Positions 13,006 through 20,731 of a stretch of 22,076 bases of DNA are shown in pieces. The stretch is from Spirochaeta sp. (lineage in GTDB: Bacteria; Spirochaetota; Spirochaetia; UBA9216). The position numbers and the translations under genes were made by a program. Below the pieces are notes generated by a model. The model was not told the origin of the DNA. It was given only the letters and a program-made list of their open reading frames with translations, and did not search any database. The stretch covers positions 1 through 22,076 of the forward strand of contig DMKD01000326.1 of NCBI GenBank assembly GCA_003454605.1. The letters run 5' to 3'. The stretch's first letter is position 1, and the number at the start of each line of letters is the position of its first letter.

Positions 13006-14856
13006 ATGAATATAAAAATAAATATCGACGGTGATTCTATAAGAACTGAAATCGGGCAGGGTGACAGCCTGCTCGAGGCAATTAATAATGCCGGCATTGA
13101 GGGCTTCGATGCTCCATGCGGAGGCAAGGGGACGTGTGGAAAATGCCGCATCACCATCGAGAACGCAGAAACTCTCCCTCCCCTCGATGGTGCTGAAAAA
13201 AAGTCACTTTCGGAAGATGAGATAAAAGGAGGGGTGAGACTGGCCTGTCGTGTGTTTCCTGAATCGGAAATGGAGATAACTGTTTCTGCTTCAGGAAGAA
13301 AGGCTGCAATCCAATCCGAATTTGAAGGTGCTGTAAGCAGCGCTGTTTTAGATGACAAGTCAATACTATGCAAGCTTTTTGTGGAGGTTCCGACACCGTC
13401 AATTGATGATCAGAGATCGGATCTTCAGCGGCTGATAGATTCAATAGCTCCGAAACCGATTCGATTGCCTATGGAGCAGATACGAGCTCTGCCGGGGATC
13501 CTGAGAGAAAACGATTCTAAAATTACGGTAGTATCGTTTTTCAATGAGTGGATCGCGGTTGAGAGCGGTGATACATACGAGAAATCCTACGCGGTCGCAG
13601 TGGATATAGGCACGACAACAGTCGTAGGCTATTTGGTGGAAATCTCCGGAAATAAACGGGGAAGGATCATCGAGCATGTTTCGGGGCTAAACAGCCAGAA
13701 GGGATACGGCGCCGACGTTGTTTCCCGTATTGAGTATTGTATGCGGAACGAGGGCGGGCTTGAAGAGCTGAAAGGACGAATAACCAGTCAGATTAACGGG
13801 ATTATCGCAAAGCTTGCCGAAAAAGCCGGAATTGATTTGAAGCTGATTAACCTTATTACAATTGCCGGTAATACCACCATGACCCATATTTTTTCCGGTT
13901 TTAATCCTGAAGGGATAGCCGCGGCTCCTTTTATACCAGTTGTGAATGATTTAACAGCATCAAAGGCAGCTGATTTCGGATTTGAGCTGCATGACAGCTG
14001 TTTTTGTGTTGTGCTGCCCGGAATCGCCTCCTATGTAGGTTCGGATATCACCTCGGGGATAATCGCGACAGGAATGCACGAATCGGAAGAACTCTGTCTT
14101 CTTATAGATGTCGGTACAAATGGAGAGATAGTTCTCGGGAATAAATACGGTCTTACCGCATGCTCTACTGCAGCCGGCCCGGCGCTCGAGGGTGCCAATA
14201 TAAGCTGTGGTATGGGCGGTGTCCCCGGTGCTATAAGCAGTTTGATGGCTGCGGAGGTACATGGGAATGAGGTGTTCAGTTACAGCGTTATCGAGGATGT
14301 CGAACCAGTGGGAATTTGCGGATCCGGAATAGTTGATGCTGTGGCAATATTTGTCAAGGCGGGTTTAATCGACAATACCGGCCGAATCCTGACAGAGGAA
14401 GAACTGGCCGAAGCCGGAGTTCACAAGAGCTGGATAGACTGTGTAGTCCGGGAAGATGGTAAGTCCGGTATAAAAATAGCGGATGAAATTATGCTTAGCC
14501 AGAAGGACATCCGGGAGATACAGATGGCGAAGGGTGCTATTGCTGCCGGTGTTAACACTCTCCTTGCTGAAACCGGTAAAACTTCAGATGATGTTAAGAA
14601 GCTCTACATAGCCGGAGGTTTCGGCGCTGCGATGAATAAAACGAGTGCAGCCGCCGTCGGACTATTCCCCCCCGAACTGGAAGAAGTGGTGGAGATTGCA
14701 GGTAATACAGCCGGTAAAGGAGCTGTTTTATCAGCCCTTTCCGAGAATGTCCTGACTGATATGAGGAAAGTTGCAAGGAATGTTAAATACATAGAGCTGT
14801 CTACCTCGGTGTTGTTTCAGAATGAATATATGATGTCTATGTACTTTCAGTCATAG
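13006..14856 (+). CDS. RACo-type ATP-dependent reductive activator of corrinoid proteins
   Basis: The 616-residue protein begins with a 2Fe-2S ferredoxin domain (C38, C44, C47, C81 in APCGGKGTCGKC and LACRVF). A linker follows, then an ASKHA-type ATPase domain with VDIGTTTVVGYLVE, TIAGNTTMTHIFSG, LLIDVGTNGEIVLG, GICGSGIVDAVA and YIAGGFGAAM. RACo proteins use ATP and an electron from the iron-sulphur cluster to return accidentally oxidised Co(II) corrinoid to active Co(I). Length and domain order match the family (about 600-640 residues). The start follows the CobW-like stop by one base. It is the last gene of the module, followed by a strong terminator, and should serve the corrinoid protein encoded three genes upstream. 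Confidence 0.93.
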   Translation: MNIKINIDGDSIRTEIGQGDSLLEAINNAGIEGFDAPCGGKGTCGKCRITIENAETLPPLDGAEKKSLSEDEIKGGVRLACRVFPESEMEITVSASGRKAAIQSEFEGAVSSAVLDDKSILCKLFVEVPTPSIDDQRSDLQRLIDSIAPKPIRLPMEQIRALPGILRENDSKITVVSFFNEWIAVESGDTYEKSYAVAVDIGTTTVVGYLVEISGNKRGRIIEHVSGLNSQKGYGADVVSRIEYCMRNEGGLEELKGRITSQINGIIAKLAEKAGIDLKLINLITIAGNTTMTHIFSGFNPEGIAAAPFIPVVNDLTASKAADFGFELHDSCFCVVLPGIASYVGSDITSGIIATGMHESEELCLLIDVGTNGEIVLGNKYGLTACSTAAGPALEGANISCGMGGVPGAISSLMAAEVHGNEVFSYSVIEDVEPVGICGSGIVDAVAIFVKAGLIDNTGRILTEEELAEAGVHKSWIDCVVREDGKSGIKIADEIMLSQKDIREIQMAKGAIAAGVNTLLAETGKTSDDVKKLYIAGGFGAAMNKTSAAAVGLFPPELEEVVEIAGNTAGKGAVLSALSENVLTDMRKVARNVKYIELSTSVLFQNEYMMSMYFQS

Positions 14857-14892
14857 ACTGTCTGAAATCTTTTAGTAAATATTTCGAGAATG

Positions 14893-14922
14893 AAAAAAGC
14901 CGCTGTTTTCAGCGGCTTTTTT
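14893..14922. terminator. Bidirectional terminator
   Basis: AAAAAAGCCGCTG (14893-14905) and CAGCGGCTTTTTT (14910-14922) form a perfect 13-base stem with a TTTT loop. It has an A-run on one side and a T-run on the other. It sits between the convergent RACo (+) and UgpC-like (-) genes and can end both. Confidence 0.93.
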
Positions 14923-14937
14923 GTGTTCAGGAGGCTC

Positions 14938-16032
14938 TTATCTGATGGCCAGCTCTGTTTCTTTATCGAAAAAGTAGACTTTATCGTCATCGGGGGAGAA
15001 GAATATATCGTCATCAACCTTGAAGGTCATTGTCGGAGCAACCTTAGCAATTATACTGCTTTGATTGGTGGTGAGGTGAAGCTGAATTTCATCTCCAAGC
15101 TGTTCAATAACCTGTACTGTGGCAGTGATGGAGTCTTCTTTGGAGCCTTTGGTATTAACCTGTAGGTTTTCAGGTCTCACACCCATCATCACAGCCTTGC
15201 CGTTGTAGGTCTCAAGTTTTTTTGCTATATCGCCTTTAATCTCAATCTTGAAATCGCCCTCATCGGCTATTACCTTCTTGCCTTCCTTTGAAATGGTTAC
15301 AGGCATGAAGTTCATAGGAGGTGAACCGATGAAACCTGCAACAAAGAGGTTGTCCGGTTCGTTGTAGAGGTTGAGAGGGCTTCCGATCTGCTGGATAAAG
15401 CCGTCTTTCATTACGACAATCTTGTCGGCCATCGTCATAGCTTCAATCTGATCATGGGTAACGTATACCATGGTGGCTTTGAGTTTGTTGTGCAGGCCGG
15501 ATATTTCAGCACGCATCTGAACTCTGAGTTTGGCGTCAAGGTTTGACAGGGGTTCATCAAAAAGGAAGACTTTTGGATGCCTGACTATTGCACGTCCTAC
15601 GGCAACACGCTGTCGCTGACCGCCTGATAAAGCTTTAGGTTTTCTTTCAAGAAGATTTTCAATACCGAGAATGCCCGCTGCTTCATTTACAAGTTCTTCA
15701 ATTTTTTCTTTTGGGAATTTTCTAATTTTAAGACCGAAGGCCATGTTGTCATAAACAGTCATATGCGGATAAAGAGCATAATTCTGAAAAACCATTGCTA
15801 TATCACGATCTTTAGGCGGAACATCGTTCACTACTTTATCATCGATTTTAAGTGTCCCTTCCGATATTTCTTCAAGACCCGCTATCATTCTCAGGGTTGT
15901 TGATTTTCCGCAGCCTGATGGACCGACAAGAACAACAAATTCCTGATCCTTGATATCAATATTTACACTATCAACTGCCTTAACATCACCAGGATATATC
16001 TTCGTAATGTTTTCTAATTTAACTGTAGCCAT
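14938..16032 (-). CDS. ugpC: ABC transporter ATP-binding protein, MsmK/UgpC (CUT1 sugar) type
   Basis: The 364-residue ATPase has Walker A GPSGCGKST (K43), Q-loop VFQNYALYPHM, signature LSGGQRQRVAVGRA (135-148), Walker B VFLFDE (155-160) and the switch VTHD (H193). A C-terminal TOBE/regulatory domain has the typical GSPPMNFMPV and MMGVRPENL. This group powers sugar or glycerol-phosphate ABC importers. No permease or binding-protein genes are adjacent, so it probably serves several importers encoded elsewhere, as MsmK does in streptococci. AGGAGG lies 6 bases before the ATG. It has its own promoter (16070-16098) and is divergent from a GntR-LacI regulator that may control it. The symbol is by family resemblance; msmK or malK would be equally defensible. 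Confidence 0.9.
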   Translation of the reverse strand: MATVKLENITKIYPGDVKAVDSVNIDIKDQEFVVLVGPSGCGKSTTLRMIAGLEEISEGTLKIDDKVVNDVPPKDRDIAMVFQNYALYPHMTVYDNMAFGLKIRKFPKEKIEELVNEAAGILGIENLLERKPKALSGGQRQRVAVGRAIVRHPKVFLFDEPLSNLDAKLRVQMRAEISGLHNKLKATMVYVTHDQIEAMTMADKIVVMKDGFIQQIGSPLNLYNEPDNLFVAGFIGSPPMNFMPVTISKEGKKVIADEGDFKIEIKGDIAKKLETYNGKAVMMGVRPENLQVNTKGSKEDSITATVQVIEQLGDEIQLHLTTNQSSIIAKVAPTMTFKVDDDIFFSPDDDKVYFFDKETELAIR

Positions 16033-16069
16033 AATTCCTCCTGTTTATTCCCGTCCCTATGGATGGTTA

Positions 16070-16098
16070 ATCTTAGCATTGTTTCAGTAAGGTGTCAA
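16070..16098 (-). promoter_or_regulatory. Promoter for the UgpC-like ATPase gene
   Basis: Reading leftward, a perfect TTGACA (16098-16093), 17 bases, then TAAGAT (16075-16070). The leader is about 30 bases and ends in the AGGAGG ribosome binding site. Confidence 0.75.
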
Positions 16099-16136
16099 AC
16101 AAAACCTCAACAATAGTCAAATAAAGGTGAAACAAT
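16078..16136. promoter_or_regulatory. Inverted repeats in the divergent promoter region
   Basis: ATTGTTTCA (16078-16086, inside the ugpC promoter spacer) is matched by TGAAACAAT (16128-16136). TTGTTT (16079-16084) also faces AAACAA (16097-16102) across the -35 box. These are candidate operators for the adjacent GntR-LacI regulator. Confidence 0.4.
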
Positions 16137-16162
16137 ACTAAGACAATATCAAAACAATTGGC

Positions 16163-16191
16163 TTGCAGTCGCATGAAAGCTGGAGTATGAT
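16163..16191 (+). promoter_or_regulatory. Promoter for the GntR-LacI regulator gene
   Basis: TTGCAG (16163-16168), 17 bases, then TATGAT (16186-16191), ending 18 bases before the ATG at 16210. The short leader still holds the GGAG site at 16201-16204. Confidence 0.65.
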
Positions 16192-16209
16192 GGCAGAACG
16201 GGAGTATTG

Positions 16210-17310
16210 ATGAGAGAATTGCTGTACCGGAAAATTTCCGGGGAAATAACGGAAGATATTATCAGCGGGAAGCTGACTGAGGGGGCGAGACTGCCGGGGG
16301 TTCGTGAACTTGCAGAGCATTGGGATGCGAGTGCGAATACCGTTTTAAAAGCTCTTGATGAGCTTGAAACAGGCGGTTACATACGAAAAACCCGCGGTCG
16401 GGGAATTTTTATCGAACCTCGATCGTCCTGGTCCGGTATAGCTGAAAAACGTTCCAGGCTCGAGCTGATTCTGCATGATCTTGAGCGGCCCTTCAACAGA
16501 CTGATTGTAAGCGCGGTTGAGAAGGCTGCCGCTGATTCAGGATATAAACTTTCAATCAGAAGCTCGGAATCAGCCGAACTCGGCGAGGGGGCGGCCGGAA
16601 TCATTGTTCCGTACTCTGTTGATGCAACAGACGGGAGAACGGCGGCAGTAAACGGATCAGAGGCTGCCGCTCCGGTTATTTATACAGGCGAGTTTAATCC
16701 ACCGCATGATTTTACCGGCAGCTACATAGTCGCCGATACCTATGGAGGCTTTTACAGGGCTGCCGAACTGCTTCTTGCGGCGGGTCGGGAAAGGATAGCC
16801 TATATAGGATCCTCAGATCGGCTGGATGATGAACCGGGCTGGAATGCAGTACGTGATTTACTTGTCGGCACCTCATTCGGCTTCAACCGTGAATATTCTG
16901 TATCCGCCGGAGGTCTTGATCCGGCATCAGGGACTGCTGCGATGGAAAGGCTGCTGATTAATGGCGAGTATCCCGATGCAGTCATCTGCGGAAACGATAT
17001 CCTTGCAGCCGGGGTCTACAAGGCCTGCAGGGCCATTGGTTTGTCAATTCCGGATGATCTTGCTGTTATCGGGGCTGGTGATCAGGATATTGCGCCTCTG
17101 CTTGAACCACCTTTGACAAGCCTCAAGTTTCCGGCAGTTATAATGGGTCTGATGGCTGTTAATTATTTAGAGGCTGTTGAAACAGGTAAAATAGCCGGGA
17201 TTGAAATACTGCGCGCCCGTCTTGATATGGAGCTGGTTGTTCGCGGTTCAGCCCTTTCGGGCGGCCGTGATGAAGCTGATTACTCTGATGATGGGGCGCA
17301 CTGGCTGTAA
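16210..17310 (+). CDS. Transcription regulator: GntR DNA-binding domain with LacI-type sugar-binding domain
   Basis: The 366-residue protein has an N-terminal GntR winged helix (about residues 5-75: ITEDIISGKLTEGARLPGVR, then ASANTVLKALDELETGGYI). A LacI/periplasmic-binding-protein-like effector domain follows: IVADTYGGFYRAAELLLAAG, RIAYIGSSD, DAVICGNDILAAGVYKACRA, then IPDDLAVIGAGDQDIAPLL and PPLTSLKFP. This combination is known from AraR-type regulators, which release DNA on binding a sugar. ATG 16210 is chosen over TTG 16207 for its 5-base spacing from GGAG. Being divergent from the sugar-importer ATPase gene suggests it controls that gene and itself. The effector is unknown. Confidence 0.88.
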   Translation: MRELLYRKISGEITEDIISGKLTEGARLPGVRELAEHWDASANTVLKALDELETGGYIRKTRGRGIFIEPRSSWSGIAEKRSRLELILHDLERPFNRLIVSAVEKAAADSGYKLSIRSSESAELGEGAAGIIVPYSVDATDGRTAAVNGSEAAAPVIYTGEFNPPHDFTGSYIVADTYGGFYRAAELLLAAGRERIAYIGSSDRLDDEPGWNAVRDLLVGTSFGFNREYSVSAGGLDPASGTAAMERLLINGEYPDAVICGNDILAAGVYKACRAIGLSIPDDLAVIGAGDQDIAPLLEPPLTSLKFPAVIMGLMAVNYLEAVETGKIAGIEILRARLDMELVVRGSALSGGRDEADYSDDGAHWL

Positions 17311-17319
17311 AAGCTCGAA

Positions 17320-17859
17320 CTAATGCAGGGCTACCAACGGGTTATGCCCGTGTACCCGGTCTTTTACAGCAAGTACTGTAAACGGTTTTTTAAGATGCTG
17401 ATGAAAGAGAATATCGTGGCCGAGGCATAGTCCCATTTCGATTACCAGATCAGCACGGCTCTCATTCACTGCGAAAGCCTGTCCGATCGGGTTACAGTTA
17501 ACCCCGCCTTTCAGATTATCGCTTACTTCGCTTTCCTTGACTCCGTTGACTGTACATCTGAATGACAGTACTTTGAATTCTGCTTCTTTAAAAATGTTCA
17601 TCAGTTTGACGGCTTCTTTTTCCATTGAAAAACAGTATGCTATTCCAATATTTGAATAATCCTGCAGTCCGGCGAACTCAATGATTTCATCAACCCTCGA
17701 CAGAGTTCCTGCTCTGCCGCCGGCCACGAGTTTGTCGGCATTTTCATATAGAGGAACAGCACCGCTCTGCTTATAGACAGCAACCACCTCATCATGACGG
17801 CCGTTGCAGTCTTTTGCATTAAGTTTACAGTCTTTATTTGCACAGTTTAAACAGTTCAT
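17320..17859 (-). CDS. DUF1847 (metal-binding, Cys-rich) protein
   Basis: The 179-residue protein starts with a Cys cluster, MNCLNCANKDCKLNAKDCNG (C3, C6, C11, C18), which looks like a metal or cluster site. Further conserved segments follow: IGIAYCFSMEKEAVKLM, FKVLSFRCTVNGV, NCNPIGQAFAVN, IEMGLCLGHDILF and VKDRVHGHNPLVAL. These are the hallmarks of DUF1847, a family of anaerobes with no established function. Its start overlaps the pepF stop (ATGA), so it is probably translated by coupling and shares the pepF transcript. It ends 9 bases from the convergent regulator gene with no clear terminator between. Confidence 0.85.
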   Translation of the reverse strand: MNCLNCANKDCKLNAKDCNGRHDEVVAVYKQSGAVPLYENADKLVAGGRAGTLSRVDEIIEFAGLQDYSNIGIAYCFSMEKEAVKLMNIFKEAEFKVLSFRCTVNGVKESEVSDNLKGGVNCNPIGQAFAVNESRADLVIEMGLCLGHDILFHQHLKKPFTVLAVKDRVHGHNPLVALH

Positions 17860-19655
17860 TTTTTCTCCAGTAGTTTTTCAAGTTCAGCTGTCAGTTCTGA
17901 GAAACGGCTCATTGCCGCCCGTACCGGTTCGGGGCTGCTCATGTCGACTCCGGCTGCCGCGAGAGATTCCAACGGATATTTAGATCCGCCTGATTTGAGA
18001 AAATTCAGATATTGAGCGCAATCCGCATCATCGCCGGCGAGAACCTTTGAGGATAATGCAATTGCCGCGGCAAGGCCAGTAGAATATTTATAGACATAGA
18101 ATGCACGGTAGAAATGTGGTATTCTCAGGCCTTCAAGGTCGCTTTCCTCGAAGAGCTCCACATTCGCTCCAAAGTACTTCTCAAGCAAACCCAGGTAAAG
18201 TTTTCGGACAGAGTCAACCGACAGCGGACGGCCTTCCTCAACCATCTTATGGGCAAGATGTTCGAATTCGGCGAACATTGTCTGCCGAAAAATGGTGGCA
18301 ATTATATCGTCAACCTGTTTGCCGATGAGATATGCCTTCATGGAATCTGTTTCGGCATTATCATAGAGATACTTTGCCAGCAGCTGTTCGTTGAAGGTTG
18401 ATGCTACCTCAGCCTCGAATATTGTATAGTTGTAATGCTGGAAGGGGTTGCTGCGGATGGAGTACCAGGAGTGCATTGAATGACCGCCCTCATGAGCAAG
18501 GGTGAATACATCACGCAGTACATCTTCCTTGTAGTTTATCAGGATATACGGATCTCCAGCGTAAGAACCGGCAGAGAATGCACCCGAGCGTTTGCCTTTA
18601 TTTTCGTAACGATCAACCCATCCGCCGGTGAATCCGTTTTTGAGGGTTGTGCAGTATTCGTTCCCAAGGGGAGCAAGTGCTTTAATTATCACTTCAACGG
18701 CCTCATTGTATGTATGTTTTACATGTACATCGCCTATAAGCGGAGCATAGACATCATAATGGGCAAGCTTTTCGACTCCTAATGCCTTGCGTCTAAGTTC
18801 ATAGTATCTATGCAGAGACGGCAGGTTTTCACCTATAGTTTTTACAAGGTTGTCATAGACTTTTTCTTCAACTTTATCAGGGAATAGAGCTGCGGCCCTT
18901 GCTGATTCGTAATTACGTACGCGGGATCTGTATATATCGAGGTGTACGCTGCCGCCGTAAAGAGATGCGATTGTATTCTTATGTTTTTCAAATCCTTCGT
19001 AAAACTGAAAATAAGCCTTTTCGCGAATCTTTCGGTCGGGATTAATAAGAAATGATGCAAAGGTTGACTGTGTGAGGGGGATCTCGCCGTCGGGGGTTTC
19101 AATACTGCCGAATGACATGTCGACATTCGTCAGCGCTGAAAATGTTTTGTTTGCCGTCTGGTTGGCTTCAGCCTGCATTGCAAGCAGCCTTTCTTCATTC
19201 CCGGAAAGAATGTGAGGTTTGAAGCGCAGGATTTTGTTCAGCATAATTCTGTAATCGGCAAGCAGATCGTCAGCAAGAAAGTCGTCCATAATCTTCGAGT
19301 CAATGGCCTGGATCTCAGGAGTCTGCCAGCTTGATTCGGCCGATACCTTTGTGGCTGTCGACATGTATCTGGCAAAGCGTTCCTGGTTGCTTCCGTCGCC
19401 TTCATCCTCATTGAGTCTTAGGTGAGAATAGTAACCTATCCGCTCATCGAGAAGTTCAATGTCGTTCATATAATCAAGGCAGGTTTTTAATGCTTCGGCA
19501 GATTTTCCGAGGGTACCTTTGAAATCTGCTATACCGGGTATTTTTGCTTCAAGCTGTTTGAGACCGCTTTCCCAGGCTTCTTCGCTGGGGTAGAGTTTGG
19601 AGAGGTCCCATTTATCTTCAGTCTTAACATCTTTTCGTTCGGGTATCTTATTCAA
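17856..19655 (-). CDS. pepF: Oligoendopeptidase F (M3 metallopeptidase)
   Basis: This 599-residue cytosolic zinc peptidase cuts short peptides. The M3 motif is intact in LAHEGGHSMHSW (H388, E389, H392), and the downstream glutamate helix reads IFEAEVASTFNEQL. The N-terminal oligopeptidase F domain starts around EDKWDLSKLYPSEEAW. The start is taken as TTG 19655 because AGGAG lies 7 bases upstream of it and the protein then opens with LNKIPERKDVKTEDKWDL, close to the usual family start. The longer frame from 19721 would extend into a hairpin region and lacks a ribosome binding site. Length matches the family (about 600). It is followed by the coupled DUF1847 gene and preceded by two hairpins that separate it from rdgB. 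Confidence 0.92.
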   Translation of the reverse strand: MNKIPERKDVKTEDKWDLSKLYPSEEAWESGLKQLEAKIPGIADFKGTLGKSAEALKTCLDYMNDIELLDERIGYYSHLRLNEDEGDGSNQERFARYMSTATKVSAESSWQTPEIQAIDSKIMDDFLADDLLADYRIMLNKILRFKPHILSGNEERLLAMQAEANQTANKTFSALTNVDMSFGSIETPDGEIPLTQSTFASFLINPDRKIREKAYFQFYEGFEKHKNTIASLYGGSVHLDIYRSRVRNYESARAAALFPDKVEEKVYDNLVKTIGENLPSLHRYYELRRKALGVEKLAHYDVYAPLIGDVHVKHTYNEAVEVIIKALAPLGNEYCTTLKNGFTGGWVDRYENKGKRSGAFSAGSYAGDPYILINYKEDVLRDVFTLAHEGGHSMHSWYSIRSNPFQHYNYTIFEAEVASTFNEQLLAKYLYDNAETDSMKAYLIGKQVDDIIATIFRQTMFAEFEHLAHKMVEEGRPLSVDSVRKLYLGLLEKYFGANVELFEESDLEGLRIPHFYRAFYVYKYSTGLAAAIALSSKVLAGDDADCAQYLNFLKSGGSKYPLESLAAAGVDMSSPEPVRAAMSRFSELTAELEKLLEKK

Positions 19656-19705
19656 TTTCTTACTCCTGTAATAAATTCCCGCCATGAAAGGCGGTTGACT
19701 AATAT

Positions 19706-19726
19706 GAAGTTTGAGAATCAAACTTC
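19706..19726. repeat. Perfect 9-base hairpin upstream of pepF
   Basis: GAAGTTTGA (19706-19714) and TCAAACTTC (19718-19726) form a stem with a three-base loop, 50 bases before the pepF start and next to the longer rdgB hairpin. It may be a protein-binding site or part of the pepF leader RNA. Confidence 0.5.
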
Positions 19727-19728
19727 GA

Positions 19729-19778
19729 AATGATAAAGAATCCTGAAGGGGCCTGCACCTTCAGGATTCTTTATCATT
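19729..19778 (-). terminator. Long perfect hairpin after rdgB, probable terminator
   Basis: The arms 19729-19749 and 19758-19778 are perfectly complementary over 21 bases, around an eight-base loop. It begins at the rdgB stop. Read leftward, the arm ends in an AT-rich TTTATCATT rather than a clean U-run, so efficiency is uncertain. Confidence 0.6.
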
Positions 19779-20380
19779 CATCCTTCAAGCAGCAGACCAA
19801 GCTTTGCAGCGGCTCGTCCGCGGTGTGATATACGGTTTTTTTCTGTATCGCTCAATTCTGCGACTGTTTTACTATATTTCGGCAGGTAGAAGACCGGGTC
19901 ATAGCCGAAGCCGCCCGCGCCGTAGGGGACATCGGCAATGTATCCTTCCATTGTCTCCTGCACAGTATATACGCGGTAATCATTAATAATTGCCGACATG
20001 CAGCATACGAAGGTAGCCGATCGCTCAGCGGCTCCGCTCAGCTTCGCCATGTTTTCAAGCAGATAGGTATTGCGTTCCTGGCTCTCAATATCAGGACCGT
20101 TTTCAGGGCTACCGTAGCGAGCGGAATATATACCCGGGGCGCCATCGAGTCCTTTCACGCAAAGACCTGAGTCATCGGCAATCACCGGCTTTCCGGCAAT
20201 CCTGTAAAGGGTTTCAGCCTTCAGCATTGAGTTTTCGAGGAAGGTTGAGCCTGTCTCGTCGCAATTGAAATCGATTCCGATCTCCTCAGGTGTTATCAGA
20301 TTGATGCTGCTCAGAATCTGCTGTAATTCGTATTTTTTATGCTGGTTATTTGTCGCCAGCAGAAGGGTCTGTTTGTTCAT
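19778..20380 (-). CDS. rdgB: XTP/dITP diphosphatase (RdgB/HAM1)
   Basis: This 200-residue house-cleaning enzyme hydrolyses non-canonical purine triphosphates (XTP, dITP) to monophosphates. The family motifs are all present: LLLATNNQHKKYEL at the N-terminus, ADDSGLCVKGLDGAPGIYSA, GAGGFGYDPVFY and RISHRGRAAAKL at the end. ATG 20380 is chosen because the family begins within a few residues of the ATNN motif; a TTG frame from 20416 adds 12 unrelated residues. The ribosome binding site is weak. Length is typical (about 200). It is the first of a leftward run ending with pepF and DUF1847, but a long hairpin separates them. Confidence 0.93.
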   Translation of the reverse strand: MNKQTLLLATNNQHKKYELQQILSSINLITPEEIGIDFNCDETGSTFLENSMLKAETLYRIAGKPVIADDSGLCVKGLDGAPGIYSARYGSPENGPDIESQERNTYLLENMAKLSGAAERSATFVCCMSAIINDYRVYTVQETMEGYIADVPYGAGGFGYDPVFYLPKYSKTVAELSDTEKNRISHRGRAAAKLGLLLEG

Positions 20381-20731
20381 GGGCTCTATTATTTCAGTAA
20401 TAACGGCTCTGTTCAATGCCCCGAGCTGAAACCGGCTGAGAATGTTTGATCCTGCAGCAGCCGCACAGCATACCGATAAAAACTGTTCCGAAAACGTCGA
20501 AAGTTTTTTGCCAACCTATCGTGCATCGGCAGCTGCGTTGCGATGGTTTGCGGAACTAATATGATGTATGCCGGGTAGAGCTGCTGCATCTCCGCTGTAT
20601 ATTGGCAGCAGCCGTAATGGGGGAGGGCAGTGGCAACTGCAAGGCTGCTGAGCAATTTTTACTGCCCTGTGGCCATGTGGTTGTACATGTGGTGCGTTGA
20701 CAGCTATGCAGGCTGCTGGTAAGCTCTATCC
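20381..20731. other. Gene-free divergent region rich in GCAGC/GCTGC motifs
   Basis: This stretch of about 350 bases between rdgB (-) and the HIT gene (+) has no credible gene; an 80-codon frame at 20413-20655 (-) has no family features. CAGCAGCC and its complement GGCTGCTG occur several times (for example near 20457, 20606, 20642 and 20711), allowing alternative long-range pairings. CATGTGG is repeated at 20674 and 20686. It holds the HIT promoter at its right end. A structured RNA is possible, but none of the known classes I looked for (6S, SRP, RNase P, tmRNA) matched. Confidence 0.4.
20697..20725 (+). promoter_or_regulatory. Promoter for the HIT gene, leaderless geometry
   Basis: A perfect TTGACA (20697-20702), 17 bases, then TAAGCT (20720-20725). 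The ATG at 20732 follows after 6 bases, and there is no Shine-Dalgarno, so transcription probably starts at or next to the A of the start codon. Confidence 0.6.

Noticed and set aside
12810..13373. 187-codon frame opposite the CobW-like and RACo genes
   Set aside because: It lies antisense to two secure genes and shows no family motifs.
20413..20655. 80-codon leftward frame upstream of rdgB
   Set aside because: No recognisable features, and it ends inside the rdgB 5' region; more likely chance in GC-richer intergenic DNA.
20381..20731. 6S RNA, SRP RNA, RNase P RNA or tmRNA
   Set aside because: None of their conserved core sequences could be found.
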